DNA of 64,000 nucleotides, taken from contig ML677386.1 of the NCBI GenBank assembly GCA_007922305.1, positions 13,745,830 to 13,809,829 of the forward strand. The letters are read 5' to 3'. The DNA comes from Dermatemys mawii (Eukaryota; Chordata; Testudines; Dermatemydidae). The translations under genes and the position numbers were made by a program. How positions within the stretch are numbered: position 1 is the first letter of the stretch; each line of letters starts with the position of its first letter. Below the pieces are notes generated by a model, which was not told the DNA's origin, did no database searches, and was given only the letters and a program-made list of their open reading frames with translations. Of this stretch, positions 38,168 to 50,799 are shown one piece after another.

Positions 38168-40666
38168 CCCTTCATGCATTTACAGCCAGATTGCGCCATT
38201 GAGACAGAGACCTAAGTAGGGGGCAGTGTGAAGCTGCACAGCCCTCTTGTATAAAAGAGTTCACCCAGGGGGCCGCTCCTTAGGAAGATGCTGCCTTCCT
38301 CAGCCAACTCGCCTGATCAATTCAGAGCTTGTGCTCAGAAAGCCGCTAGCAGGAAGCAGGCTTCCAACTTGAGAAAATACCAAGACTGGAAGAGTGCTTA
38401 GCCCCTGCATGGACATCACAGAAGACAAGTCATGCCATTAACTAAGGACCTGATCCAAAATCGATTGGATCCCCCTTGGGTTGGGACAGGTTAAAGGATT
38501 GCTTCTATCAGAATCCACATTAGGGTTCAGGTTAACTCTGGTAAGCCTATTAGCATGTGTGTAGGGTCTTTTATTGTTTTTAGTATTTTTTCTCTCTAAT
38601 GTTTTTTACCTTAAGAATGAAGTGACTTGCATAGTAAGTGCTGGGTAGTAATTTATTACACCTGTTAACCATCTCTGAGGAGAAAGCAAGTGTGTGTGGG
38701 CAACCTATCTGTGCTGGGAATAACACACTGAAGGCAGGGATCTGAGCTGGAAATACTCTAGTAAAAAGGGAGACAAATGCAGATCTCCACCCAGAGAGGC
38801 AAATGCTTGGGAGCTGGAAGCCTGAGATGGGAGGCACTTGGTGGACCACTTTGGGCAAATACAGGTGCAGTTTCCCTGAATTGTAGCAATTCACAATTAC
38901 GTTTTTGAATATCTGCACAAAGTGCATGCAAGTGTTTTCTTATGCACAATAATTATTATCTGACGTGGTTTTCTTTTCCTAAAATAAGGCACTCTTTTTA
39001 CTACAAGAGATGAATAAATCCTCATGTGCAATTTCTATGCAAGCCTGAACCTCATATGCAACTCTGGTAGAAATGTAAATTACATGCTAAGCAAATTTTA
39101 ACCTGCATTTATAGCATGCAAGTAAACACTTACTCAAAAGCAATAGCCACATTATCCTAAGGAATATAATTTCATTGCTATTGCTGGAGAAGAGAATTAC
39201 TGGTAAGAAAAGCGAAAACCTAACAACTGTTATCAACTCCTTTTTGTATCTGGCTAGGAGATCCTGTCAGCAAGCTTGCAGTATTAAATGAGATTTTAGA
39301 AACTTTGGGGATTCTGTTGGAGAGGCCTTAGGGATGTGAATCACAGATGTAGAGATACTGGGATGAGTGAAAGATAAATTGACAAAGAACCAAGAAGCAT
39401 CTTCAGACAAATGGAGCTGACCAACACTAGCACTTCTTATTTTTTTAAAGAGAATTATGTCATGGCACTCAGGGAGGAGAACCAACTTTCTTTAACAGGA
39501 GTGAAAAGCTTTTAGCTTTTGCATATGAGAACACCGCTGCCATTTAGAAACTCCACACATTAGGAGAGTCAGTATCTATAAAATAAAACACAGTGGAAAA
39601 TGTCAGTACACCCAGCATCAAGTAACCTTTGATTTTACACGATTTTACACAGTGGGTTACAGAGAAAATCAGGACATGCAGGGTTTGGCTAATAAATAGA
39701 GTTTATGAAAATAAAGTCATTTTCCTCATGGAGCTATAAGCACATATTTGAAAGGGGCTTTCTTGGATGTAATGTGGTACTTCCCCAGTGTTGCCAAAAC
39801 AATATCCAGAGCTAGATTTGTAATAACCCTGCACAGACACACAAGAGTGAGAAAGAAGTGGATGCGAAAAAGCTTCTGCCTCTGCATCCTTCCTTGTGTC
39901 CCTAGACAGGGCCAATCACAGTTTTAGTTTTTGTACTCTGCAAGTTGTAGGTCTACTTGAGGTTAGCACTGACAGTGGCACACCTCCTCTCAGACATAGC
40001 AAGAAGGGGAGAGGATGGGATCATGGTCAAACTCCCATTAGCAGCCAGAACCAAAGGGTGATTGTGTAGGGGACTGATCTGACCTGCATTCCCTCAGAGC
40101 TCCTGGAAGCATGGTGTCTTTCTGGATACCCCCCTTTCAAGAAGGCTAAGGAACTATCCTTTAGGCTGCATCTTACCCTTTGAGAGAACACATTTTACAA
40201 TTATTTTTTTCTAATTAAAAAACTTGATGGTAAAAACTCATTGACACTTATTGAAAATAAAACACTTAGGGTTGGATGACAATCTGTAGAAATTATCTGG
40301 GGTATGTTATTCACTTGGATTACTCTTCTGATTTCTTCTTCCTATGATTTGCTGTGTAGAAAATTTGAGTCTATATACAAATGAAACTGATGAGTACAAA
40401 TGATAGTAGGTAACAATAGCAGCCATAAAGAGATGGTACCATTCTGCTATAGTCAACAAAGGCATAGGGGAAAAAGTATTCTTTTAATCCCTAATTGACA
40501 TTGCCAACCTTGACAAATCAGTTCCTAACTATAACTCTACTCTTAGCAAAAAATAAAGATGCAGTCTAATGGCATACAATCTTGTTCTTGCCAAAAATTC
40601 TAACAGACATACATTCCCTATTAGGACAGAAACTATTACAGTGAGAGCTTACTGTTGAAATATAAA
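38168..40666. other. Unassigned sequence
   Basis: The portion 38,190-38,500 is less AT-rich and may be an unrecognised repeat. The rest is AT-rich with a short direct duplication TTTTACACGATTTTACAC near 39,633. No gene is supported. Confidence 0.4.
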
Positions 40667-41480
40667 ATCATACAATCATAGGACTGAAAGGAATCTCAAG
40701 AGGTCACCTAGTCCAGTCCCCTGCACTTATGGAAGGACTAAATATTATCTAGATGATTCCCGACTGGTGTTTGTCTAGCCTGCTCTTTAAAATCTCCAAT
40801 GATGGAGATTCCATAACCTCCCTAGGCAATTTATTCCAGTGCTTAACCACTCTGACAGTTAAGAAGTTTTTTTCTAATGTGCAACCTAAACCACCCTTGC
40901 TGAAATTTAAGCACCTTGTTTCTTGTCCTATCCTCAGAGGTTTACGAGAATAATATTCTCCCTCCTCCTTGTAACAAACTTTTATGTTCTTGAAAACTGT
41001 TCACATATCCCCACCCAGTTTTCTCTTCTTCAGACTAAACAAACCCATTCTTTTTCAATTTTCCCTCGTAAGTCATGTTTTTTGGACCTTTGATAATTTT
41101 TGTTGCTCTTCTCTGGACTTTCTCCAATTTGTCCTCATCTTTCCTGAAATGTGGCGCCCAGAACTGGACACTAGTATTCCAGTTGGAGCCTAATCAGCGT
41201 GTAGTAGAATGAAAGAATTACTTCTCATGTCTTGCTTACAATACTCCTGCTAATATATCCCAGAATTATGTTTACTTTTTTTATATCAGTATTACACTGT
41301 TGACTCATATTTAGCCTGTGATCCAGTGTGACTGCCAGATCCCTTTCTGCAGTACTTCCTAGGCAGTCATTTCCTGTTTTGTATGTGTACGACTGATTGT
41401 TCCTTCCTAAGTAGAGTACTTTGCATTTGTCTTTATTGAATTTCGTCTTATTTACTTCAGACAATTTGTCCAGTTTGTCC
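40667..41480 (-). mobile_element. CR1 LINE 3' segment, downstream copy, minus strand
   Basis: This holds the true CR1 3' end (tail ATTGTATGATTTTAT at about 40,667 on the minus strand), the 3' UTR (landmark TTGGAGATTTTAAAGAGCAG) and the last part of the reverse transcriptase frame. The decayed peptide at 41,225-41,464 reads KFNKDKCKVLYLGRNN and later VTLDHRLNMSQQC, typical of the C-terminal part of CR1 ORF2. Frameshifts and stops make it dead. Its upstream part (40,984-41,475) is a second, roughly 12 percent diverged, version of 41,498-42,000. Confidence 0.85.
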
Positions 41481-41484
41481 TTAG

Positions 41485-44400
41485 CCCTAATCCTTTTATG
41501 TACTTGAAAACTATTGTTATGTCCCCTATCAGTCTTCCCTTTTCCAGACTGAACAAACCCTATTTTTCCAATCTTCTGTCGGAGGTCATGTTTTCTAGAC
41601 CTTTAATCATTTTTGTTGCTCTTCTCTGGACATTTTCCAATTTGTCCACATCTTTCCTGAAATATGGCACCCAGAACTGGACACAATACTCCAGTTGAGG
41701 CCTAATCAATGCAGAGTATAGAGGAAGAATTACTTTTTTGTCTTTCTCACAACACTCCTGCTCATACATCCCGGAATGATGTTCTTTTTTTTTTTTTCAA
41801 GAGAGCATTACACTGTTGACTCATATTTAGCTTGTGGTCCACTATGATCCCCAGATCCTTTCCACAGTACTTCTTCCTAGGAAGTCATTTCCCATTTTAT
41901 ATCTGTGCAACTGATTGTTCCTTCCTCAGTGGAGTACATTGCATTTGTCCTTATGAATTTCATCCTATTTACTTGACCATTTCTCCAGGTTGTCCAGATC
42001 ATTTTGAATTTTAATCCTGTCCTCCAAAGCATTCCCAGCTTCGTAACATCTGCAAACTTTATAACTGTACTCTCTATACCATTATTTAAATAATTGACAA
42101 AGATATTGAACAGAACTGGACCCAGAATTGAACCCTTTGGGACCCCACTCAGCATGCCTGTCCAGATTGACTGTGAATGACTGATATCTACCCTCTGGGA
42201 ATGGTTTTCCAACCAGGTACCCACCTTGTAGCTCAATCTAGGTTTTATTTCCCTAGTTTGGTAATGAGAAGGTCAGTAGCCAAAGCCTTACTAAAGTCAA
42301 GATACACCACATCTCCTGCTTCCCCTTATCCATAAGACTTGTTACCCCGTCAAAGAAAGCTGTTAGATTGGTTTGATGCTATTTATTCCCTGACAAATCC
42401 ATGCTAAAGGTTACTTATCACCTTATTTTCTTCTTGACATTTGCAAATTGATTGCTTAGTTATTTACTCCATTATCTTTCCGGTTACTGAAGTTAAGCTG
42501 ACTTAATTTCCCCAGGTTGTCCCTAGTTTCCATTTTATACATTAGCACTATATTGGCTCTCTTCCAGTCCTCCGGAATCTCTCCTGTCTTCCATGAGTTT
42601 TTGAAGATAATAACTAGTGGCTCAGATATCTCTTCAGTGAGCTCCTTGACTATTCTAGGATGTATTTCATTAGGCCTTGGTGACTTGAAGACATCTAACT
42701 TGTCTGACTAATTTTTAATTTGTTCTTTTCCTATTTTAGCCTCTGATTCTACCTCTTTTTCACTGGCATTATCTATGTTAGACATCCAATTTCTACTAAC
42801 CATTTTGGGGAAAACCAGAACAAAAAAGTCATTTAGCACTTCTGCCACTTTCACATTTTCTACTATTGTTTCACTACCCTACTTCTTCCCTCCCCCCCGC
42901 CACCCTGAGTAATGGGCCTTCCCTGTCCTTGGTCTTCCTCTTGCTTCTGATGTTTTTTCTTTAATGTTTTCTTGTTAGTCCTTTGTCTCTAGCTAGTTTG
43001 ATCTCATTCTGTGCACTGGCCTTCCTAATTTTGTCCCTACATACTTGTATTATTATTTTTATATGCTCTTTGACCTAGTTTTCACTTTTTGTCAGACTCT
43101 TCTTCGAGTTTCAGATCATTGAAGATCTCCTTGTTAAGACAGTGTGGTCTCTTGTCATACTTCCAATCTTTCCTACGCAGTGGGATAGTTTGCTCTTGTG
43201 TCCTTAATAAAGTCTCTTTAAAAACTGCCAACTCTCTTGAACTGTTTTTCCACTTAGACTCATTTTCCATGGGATCTTATCTACCAACTCCCTGAGTTTC
43301 AAGTCTGCCTTCTGGAAATCCATTCATTATTGTGCTGTTTTCCCTTTCTACCATTCCTTAGAATCATGAACTCTACTTAAACTGCCTTCCACTTACAAAT
43401 TCTCATTGAGTTCCTCCATATTTGTCAAAATCAAGTCTAGAACAGCCTATTGGTGGGGGTAGGTTTCTCTACCATCTGAAATAAAAATATGTATCCAATA
43501 CATTCCAAGAACTTGTTGGATAATCTGTGCCCTGCTGTATTATTTTACCAACAGATGTCTGGGTAGTTAAAATCTCCAGTCACCACCAAAGCCTATGCTT
43601 TGGATGAACTTGTTAGTTGTTTAAAAAAAGCCTCATTCATCTCTTCTTCCTAGTTAGGTAATCTATAGTAGACCCCTACCATGACATCACCCTTGTTTTT
43701 ACCCCTTTCAGCCTTACCCAGAGACTTTCAACAAGTCTGTCTCCTATTCCATCTGAACCTCAATCCAAGTATATACATTTTAATATATAAAGCAATACCT
43801 TCTCCTTTTTTATTGTCTGTCCTTCCTGAGCAAGCTGTACCCTCTGTGACAAAGCTCCAAGTCTGTACTTGTGGGTCCTGTGCTTCCTGGCAGATTTAGG
43901 GGCCTCAGAAACTCATCTAGGCCCCAGAGTGACCTCCCTTTCTCAGTATAATTGGCAAGAGTCACCACCTAGTGAGTTGCCTTCATCACAGGCCAGTATG
44001 GAAGATGGAAAAAGGGGGGAGCCCGGGCCCGCCCTCTACTCCGGACTCCAGCCCAGGGACCCTAATAGTATCAGCTAAGATGGCTGACCTTTTAGGCACA
44101 AAACACAATACAATTCCCTGGGCTACTTCCCCACAGCAGTCCCTGCTTCTTCAAACTCCACTTCACCCTTACCTCAGGGCCTCCTTCCTTCAGTATGATA
44201 TGTTGTCCAACACTCAGTCTCACCAACAGCATAACTTCCTTCCACAGCTCCTGACGCCCACACCCACCTGACTAACTGGGAGGTTTTTATCTGGTTTCAG
44301 CCAGTCCCTGATTGGCTTCAGGTGTCCCAATTAGGCTAGCTGTTTCTACTCCTTTCTAGAAGGTTCTTAATTGGCCCCAGGTGTCTTGATTGGCCTGGAG

Positions 44401-44675
44401 TAGCCTTTGTTTGGCTATCCAGGGAACAAGGACCTGCACATCCTGAGACTAATATACCTGCCTTCCAGCACTCTCCTATATCCTTCTGGTCTGACCCCGT
44501 CACACCTCCTATACAAATAGTTCAGTCATGTATATTTTCCTAGTAAGTCTCTATGATGCCAGCTATGTCATGGTTGTGTTTATTTACTAGCATTTCAAGT
44601 TCTTCCTGCTTATTCCCCATATTCTTGTATTAGTATACAGCCATCTAAGATACTGGTTTGATTTCCCTAGGTACT
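41485..44675 (-). mobile_element. CR1 LINE ORF2 body, upstream copy, minus strand
   Basis: This is a long remnant of CR1 ORF2 read from 44,675 downwards. The N-terminal endonuclease region lies at about 43,300-44,650 (start of the frame near NKQEELEMLVNK) and is interrupted by the LTR at 43,845-44,504. A linker (43,082-43,270) includes the peptide QEQTIPLRRKDWKYDKRP. The reverse transcriptase (41,877-42,236) keeps SGVPKGSILGPVLFNIF and a FADVTKLG form of the FADDTKLG catalytic motif, with V in place of the second D, so catalysis would be lost. A C-terminal piece (41,560-41,769) contains [19 protein letters not shown]. Many stops and frame changes are present. The 3' UTR expected after this copy is missing and the adjoining copy supplies it. 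Confidence 0.85.
43845..44504 (-). mobile_element. Solo LTR inserted in CR1, 4-bp TSD
   Basis: On the minus strand it starts TGTGACGGGGTCAGACC at 44,504 and ends GCTTTGTCACA at 43,845, length 660 bp. CCTC flanks it at 43,841-43,844 and 44,505-44,508. Removing it restores the CR1 endonuclease sequence at the joint. A promoter-like arrangement is visible on the minus strand: GCCAATCAGG, then AACCAGATAAAAACC as a TATA-like box. Upstream, a unit pairing ATTGG with CAGGTGTC occurs twice (about 44,300-44,400). The TG...CA ends and promoter favour an LTR over a DNA transposon. No internal genes remain, and the family is not named. Confidence 0.75.
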
Positions 44676-46080
44676 TTAGAATGCTTAATGGCTTCTGTCC
44701 TCACCCCCTGTTTTCACTTGCTTATAACTTTTTGGAAACTTTCGCCTATTGGGCTGATACTTGGTGTGTCTGGTTTTTGTTTGGTTTGTTTTCTTTTTAA
44801 TTGTTTTTTTTAAAGGAAAATGGCAGTGGAATAAACAGCAAACACACTTTTTCCCTTTATTAAAACAAACCCATGTATCCTGTTTTGCATAGCTTTACTG
44901 CCAAACTATCTTGAGATGAAATTTGGCAGAGAAATAGCCCTCTCTGAGGAGTGGTGCCTCCATTTTTTTTGTTGTTTGTTCTGGAATAAACTGGTTTGGA
45001 CTTGACCAAGTGACATAGCTTTAAAATCGTATATTGATACTATGCCATGGTTTATTTCAGTAAGTTAATAAACAGAGCACCGAGAGGGAGGTGCTGTGCC
45101 TCCCCTGCAGTTCCTAGAGCACTCTGGCCAATACTGTCAAGCTTTGGTACCGAAAGTTAACTATGAAATTCATAACGAGGCACTTGAATAAAGGGTTGAG
45201 ACCCCACAACGCACTAACCTGAAACTAAGAAAGTCAGCTTAAATCAATAGAAATCTCATAAAACACTCCTCTGCATGTGTGTTCTATAGCTGTAATCCTG
45301 TAGTCTTTCACTCTGTATTTGCTCATAGGAAAGTTCTAAATTCAATTGGAGTTTTACTTGAATTAGGACTCAGTAAAAACTGCAGGAATAGCCCCAATGG
45401 CATCATATTCTACTGTCCCCTTTCACCCCCCACAACACCCAACTAAACTGTCCTTTGTCAGTTTGAAACCCACAAACAAGATAGTGTAACTACTGGCTAT
45501 TACGAAGGTGCATAGCAGCCCGAGTGAAAGTGTACAGGGTCTATGTCCACCAGATTAGGCTTAGTGGCATTTCACTGTTGAATAAGCCTTGTACTACTTT
45601 CTGAAAAGGAAAGAATTTCACCCATAATTTGAAAAATTGTGTGCATTTTCCTTTCAAGACTTGATGGGGCCCAGTTACTGTGACTTTCAGCAGTCAAATA
45701 CAGAAAAGCTTTTACCAGAACCCTGCTTTGGTTGGAACAAATTGGTTGGCTAGGCAGGAGTTTACAGTTGTCTTGCAATTTTGAGTTAATAGAACTATGT
45801 GAGTCTGAGGAGAAGATTCCTCCCACAATACAAAACCAAGTCCCAGCATAAATAAGTTGGCATGATTGCCAAGGATGATTGAGCAGAGATTTCAGAGCTC
45901 TGAAGTAACTGACCACAGTAAGAACTGAACTATTTAAATATGGAAATAGCACAATATCATGGTTTTCACCTGCTTGATACCCTTTTACTCACAGCCTTCA
46001 TCGCAAAGGGATGATTTGGAATATCTGGGATAGACTTTCCAAATTTTTAAATAATATTTTCAATTCCTATAGGGCTGTTG
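44676..46080. other. Unassigned sequence, part probably repetitive
   Basis: Bases 44,700-45,210 contain CGCCTATTGGGCTGATACTTGG and similar wording that I associate with a turtle interspersed repeat, but ends and class are unclear. Bases 45,572-45,952 hold a 126-codon minus frame with no motif. Confidence 0.35.
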
Positions 46081-46107
46081 TTAAGGCTGTCTTATGGAAG
46101 ATGTAGC

Positions 46108-46240
46108 CTTCAGTGTGTGTGTGTTTGTGTAATACAGTGTGTTAGCCCATACATAGTGTTAGGCATAGTACACACCAGGTTACAAGGTATTATGTGTGTG
46201 TTTGTCAACATATATAGACACACACACACACATACACACT
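46108..46240. repeat. GT/AC-rich simple repeats
   Basis: A (GT)n run near 46,113-46,130 and an (AC)n run near 46,218-46,240 lie about 100 bp apart and are complementary. The small plus ORF across them is a repeat artefact. Confidence 0.7.
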
Positions 46241-47053
46241 TGAGCTTTGGCATTAGAAAATAGGAAGCCTGTCAAAGACGGACTGCGTTAATATGCTGCC
46301 GTAGGTACTAGTTTAGGAGGTTCCTTCATACTTCTTAGTACCTGGAATGCTGTAGCCAAAACAAAAGATAAGAGGGTATATACCATTGTACCGGAAAAAA
46401 CAAGTTGAAATTAGTGACTGGAATCTTGGATGCTATATAGAGGCTTTTAGCTTCTAAACAACCCCATTATAAATAGAAGTTGGTTTGGGTCATTTTCTTG
46501 GAAGCACACCTTCTGTGTAAGATGAACATGCTGGGAGAAAGGAAATGCTTCCTGAAATTGTACAAATGTCTCCTTTTCATATGGTACTGTTTTGTCTTTA
46601 AACAATCAATATATTTGGATAAGTTTGGTTGTCTCTTGAACATTTTTAATAATGAACCATAAGTGTATTCAAAACAATTGGCTACACTTTTAGCCAATAC
46701 ATGTATTCATATAAAAAAAGGTTGAATGCAAGACAAATAAGAAAATAATTAATACTTTGAGATTGTTAGAGGTAAAGAATCAATTATATAACTACAGAGT
46801 GCTTTACAAACACTGATTATGACTAAAAGGACCCTTCTCAGTTAAAGTGTCTTCATCTGTTTACTAATGATGCCCAAAAATTAGATAATTTTTTCAAAAA
46901 TGTTCAAAGATTGTAAGATTTGTGGTGCCCAACGTCAGACACTTTGGTCCTGATTTTGAGAGGTGCAGAGTATTTTCCACTCCATTAACTTCATTTGAGC
47001 ACTGCAGAAAAGCATGCCCATGATGTCTCAAGTAGAGTATTTTTGAAAACATT
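46241..47053. other. Unassigned sequence
   Basis: No gene is supported. Bases 46,945-47,010 (GGTCCTGATTTTGAGAGGTGC) look like part of the palindromic repeat better preserved at 50,249-50,333. Confidence 0.35.
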
Positions 47054-47167
47054 GGCTTAAGTGTCTTGCCAGAGATCCCGTATTCAGTCATTGTCAGAGC
47101 TAGGAGACCAGCCCAGGAATATTGGCTCTCTAGTCTCTTTTCTGACCAGTAGACTTCACTTTCTTTT
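47054..47167 (-). repeat. MIR-like SINE fragment, minus strand
   Basis: Reverse-oriented MIR landmarks occur in order: TAAGTGTCTTGCCAGAGATC (core), GTCAGAGCTAGGAGACCAG, then CTAGTCTCTTTTCTGACCAG at the tRNA-like side. It is old and diverged. Confidence 0.5.
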
Positions 47168-48083
47168 ATGCATCTTAACAGCTAACATTTATGTGACACA
47201 CAAATAAATTGCAAAGGATAACAGTCAGGAAAAATGTAGGCCTCACCAATTCCTTCCCCCGACATCTTTTGTAAGGCGAGTACCACTGATGTCCGCCTGA
47301 AGCAGTCCCTCTACTCACTGAAGGGACTGTGGCTGAATCTTGTGCATCTGTGCAGAGCCTTCCAAAGTCTTCCAAAATGATCCTATTACCTTATTTTATT
47401 ATAATAGTGATGAACCCAAACCAAACCCAAGATCCAAACACCCTGTACTTCAGAGAATTTCAGATTCAGATGTTCATCCAAGTTTTCTGGCTTAAGCCTT
47501 CCTCTAACTTTAGTAGTAAGTTGTCATGAGAATTAATGTTGAATGGAGGTAATAATTGTGGAACTGATACTTGTATTCCTGGTGGTACTCTGTGGTAGAC
47601 AGCATCTATAAGTATAATTAAGCATGATGTTATACTCTATCACGGCTTAGAACAATGTACCAGTATAATCCCTAATAGTTTAGTCTTGAGTATCAAAACA
47701 AGATCTTCTCCACAACCTTTAAAGCCCTACTTCTTTAATTACCTTAGCCATTAACCTTCTGCCTTTTCAAATAGCACAAAAATATAAAATAATAAATTGT
47801 ATTCATCTCTCAGATTGAGAGCATATTCCAAAAAAGATGATAATTAACACATAAGGATGTGAGAGAGAGATGGTGCCTAGTTGTTATTCAGTGTGTAGTT
47901 CTTCCACACAGGCTTTTAGCTCAATACTCTAGAAGTGCTTGGCAGGGAAATACCAAAATCTCACTAGAACAGGAATCAGAAAAAAGTCAGTTCTGAACAC
48001 TTTTAATGAGATTCTTTCTGTGAGTCAGTGGCTAGAAGAACTAGTGCCCATTCTAACTCTTTCCCAGCTCAAAATCTAATAAG
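47168..48083. other. Unassigned AT-rich sequence
   Basis: No gene or bounded repeat is visible. Confidence 0.4.
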
Positions 48084-48475
48084 TAGAGCTGTCAGAAAAA
48101 AAATTCAATAGAACAATTGAAAATGCAGGTTTTTCAAAATCAAAACATTTCATGGGAATACATCACTTTTCATAAAGTTTTCAATGGAGAAAAGTGTCAT
48201 CTTTTTTATTTTGATAATACTGAAACATTTCATTATGCATTTATTAGTTAAATTAATTTGTTCAGCATATTAAATATTATTTTGATATATTTAATGTATA
48301 TTGTCTTATAACATTTTGGCACTATCAAAACAATAGTTTATGGTTATTTTTTCTAAATGTCTGTTTACTGGGATATTTAGACATTTTGGCTTTCTGTTCT
48401 GGTTTGTAAGGAAAACAAATTTTGAACTGTTGATATTTCCCACAGAACAAAAATTTGGGTTTAAGATCACCTCTA
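48084..48475. repeat. AT-rich DNA element with TAGAGSTG termini
   Basis: The left end TAGAGCTGTC and right end GATCACCTCTA are imperfect inverted termini enclosing AT-rich DNA with many AAACATTT / AAATGTTT-type words in both directions. The candidate 8-bp flanks do not match well, so the TSD is lost or the boundary is wrong. Confidence 0.45.
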
Positions 48476-50248
48476 CCTACAATCTGCTTCTGATGTCAAG
48501 AAATTAACTGTTCCATTAAGTGGCTGTCTTTCAGAACTAATTGAGCAATTTTGTCACCTAGGTGTGTTTTTATCCTTCCTTTTAACCTTCACAACATTCA
48601 TTAGTTCTGGCCTGAGGCACATCTAAAAGCAAAATCCAGTTCCACTGAGCAGAGAGAAAAGAATAACAACTCTTTGAATGGTTTTTATTTTTTTTCCATT
48701 GTTCATACAAATGCACTGCAGACAGAACTCTGTCAGGAATTGCAAGGATGACGGTTAGTTTTAGATTTCCCAAAGCCCTGATGTACACAAATAATATTGA
48801 AAGACTTTGGGATTTACAGAGCTAAAACATTTTGTATTGAATGACTGAAATTTTAAGGTAACATTCAGGACAAATCGAGACCAAATGCAGAGGTGGAATC
48901 CACTGAAGGTGGAAGGTACAGGTTTCCTGACCTGGAGAAAAGAAGAGGCAGAAGCTACAATAAAATTTTATTTGGATAGTTTTCATTATTATTATTTTTA
49001 ATTTTGGTAATTTGATGGTTTGTTTTGATCTGAAATTTTTGTATTTCCGTATCAAACTAAGAGACAGGAAGTGTTTTATACATTGGTAGGGATGGGGGTA
49101 CAGGAGAAGGTCAGTTGCCAAACTGGAAAAAAAAGCAGCTAAGTTTACAAATGATGTGTGTTGAAAGTAAATCCTGGGCCCAATCTTGCATGCTTTAGAG
49201 TCAATGGCAGCATTTCCAGTGATTTCAATCAGAGCAAGATAGGATTTCACATCATTTCACAGCACTTGCACCCTTAATACATATGGCATATTGTATTTCT
49301 AGTCCACAGAATATCTCCTAGAAGAGCTTTTACATTCTTCAAGTAAACCAAACTCTGTGTTAATGAGAAGAGAGGTTTCAAGGACAAATTTATTCACCCA
49401 ATTCACATAATGCAGAGATTATTCCTACTAAGGAATAACTGTACCATTTAATAATCCTTTCCTAGCTATTCTAGTCTCATAAGGTCACTGGAACTGAATC
49501 TCTTGCTTTCTGCTGACACTTTACATCGGAGAAGATGTTTCCTCTATTTCATTAATTAAACTCTTTTTCCTCCTTGTCTGAAGCAATTTACCTCCACCTT
49601 GTCACTGAAAGACACCACCTCCTGCATGTACATACACAGGAAAGGACAGACATTTATAAGACTCATCAAAACGCTCATATATGAGCTACTTGAGCTTTAA
49701 TATTCTACAGCTCCAGAGTTAGAGTGTTTCCTTTAGAGCTCAAGGCACATATAGCATGATAATGTTGATAGGTTTATTTGAATGCTTAAATATTGCAGTT
49801 TATGTACATTCACTCAGAATACAGATGATGGGTAGTACCGATTGTATTGGTACATTTTGGGGAAGAGATGTCCTAGTGTATAAACACAGAAATGAAAGTA
49901 AGCAAGCAGGCTGATTATGAACGCATAAGCTGTTAGAAATGCAAGCCCAGATCAGAATGAGTCTCTGCTGGGGTTTGAGCACCCATTCTGCTCCTGAAAG
50001 CCAGACAAATGTTGATGGATAGCAGAGTGATTATGGTTCAGAAGAGCCATCCATAGGTAATTTTAGCTCTGAAAGTATCCACAACTCCCTTACCTCTCTC
50101 CTTCCCTTTGCCCTTCTCAATTTAGTTAAAATTGTTTTCTTCAGTGTCAGAGTTTGAATATTTTACCCCAGATTCATAAAACCATTCAAAACCTGGATGC
50201 TTAAAGTCAGACTCCTAAATCCATATTTAGGCATTTAAATAAAACCGG
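48476..50248. other. Unassigned AT-rich sequence
   Basis: No feature is supported. The 142-codon minus frame at 48,822-49,250 is AT-rich with no motif and is treated as chance. Confidence 0.4.
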
Positions 50249-50333
50249 CCTGATTTTCAGAAGTGCTGGGCACCTGCAATTTACAATGACTTCAATAGAA
50301 GTTACAGGTATTCAGCACCTCTGAAAATCAAGT
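50249..50333. repeat. Palindromic amniote repeat
   Basis: The arm CCTGATTTTCAGAAGTGC...CACCTGCAATT (from 50,249) is answered by AGTTACAGGTATTCAGCACC...AAAATCAAG, an inverted pair of about 34 bp with a few mismatches around a short centre containing GACTTCAATAG. This is a widespread amniote fold-back repeat. Confidence 0.6.
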
Positions 50334-50634
50334 CTCCTTTGGTGATAAAAAATATAATTTTCAAGAGTATAGTTGGAAGCTGAATGTTCAACTCCCATGG
50401 AAAGCTGATGCTGAAATTCTCCCCTACATATGGATTTAAAACCCTAACTTTGGCACGTTTAAGGATTTTACGTTTTGAGACTAAATTCATCACAGTTTTC
50501 ATGCTAAAGCAATGATGCATTATACAAAAAACTAAAACTTTTTGTGCATTTTGTTGAATATAAATTATGAAACAATCAAGTCATTAGTACCATGGATACA
50601 ACATAAATAATGAAAGAAAGCTTGGGTGATGTTA
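50334..50634. other. Unassigned spacer
   Basis: No feature is visible in this 300-bp interval. Confidence 0.45.
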
Positions 50635-50799
50635 GGGCTTGTCTATATGGCAATTTTTTGTGCAGCAAGCTGTGAGGTAAATATACAGTGCTTTAGTCTG
50701 CTGTGCATTAACTAATCATATGGATCCTGCACTAGAAGTTCCATAATGCAACTATTGACATTTTGGTGTATGGTAACAGTGTCCTGAGGGCCATTGAGA
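50635..50799. mobile_element. MITE, left half of a split copy
   Basis: It starts GGGCTTGTCTATATGGCAA and continues TGTGCAGCAAGCTGTGAGG and GCACTAGAAGTTCC, the left half of the turtle MITE family also seen at 4,993. It stops at the CR1 3' end near 50,800, and the matching right half resumes at about 52,962. Confidence 0.75.

Noticed and set aside
48822..49250. 142-codon minus ORF
   Set aside because: AT-rich, lysine/phenylalanine-biased and without motif. No neighbouring exon-like signals.
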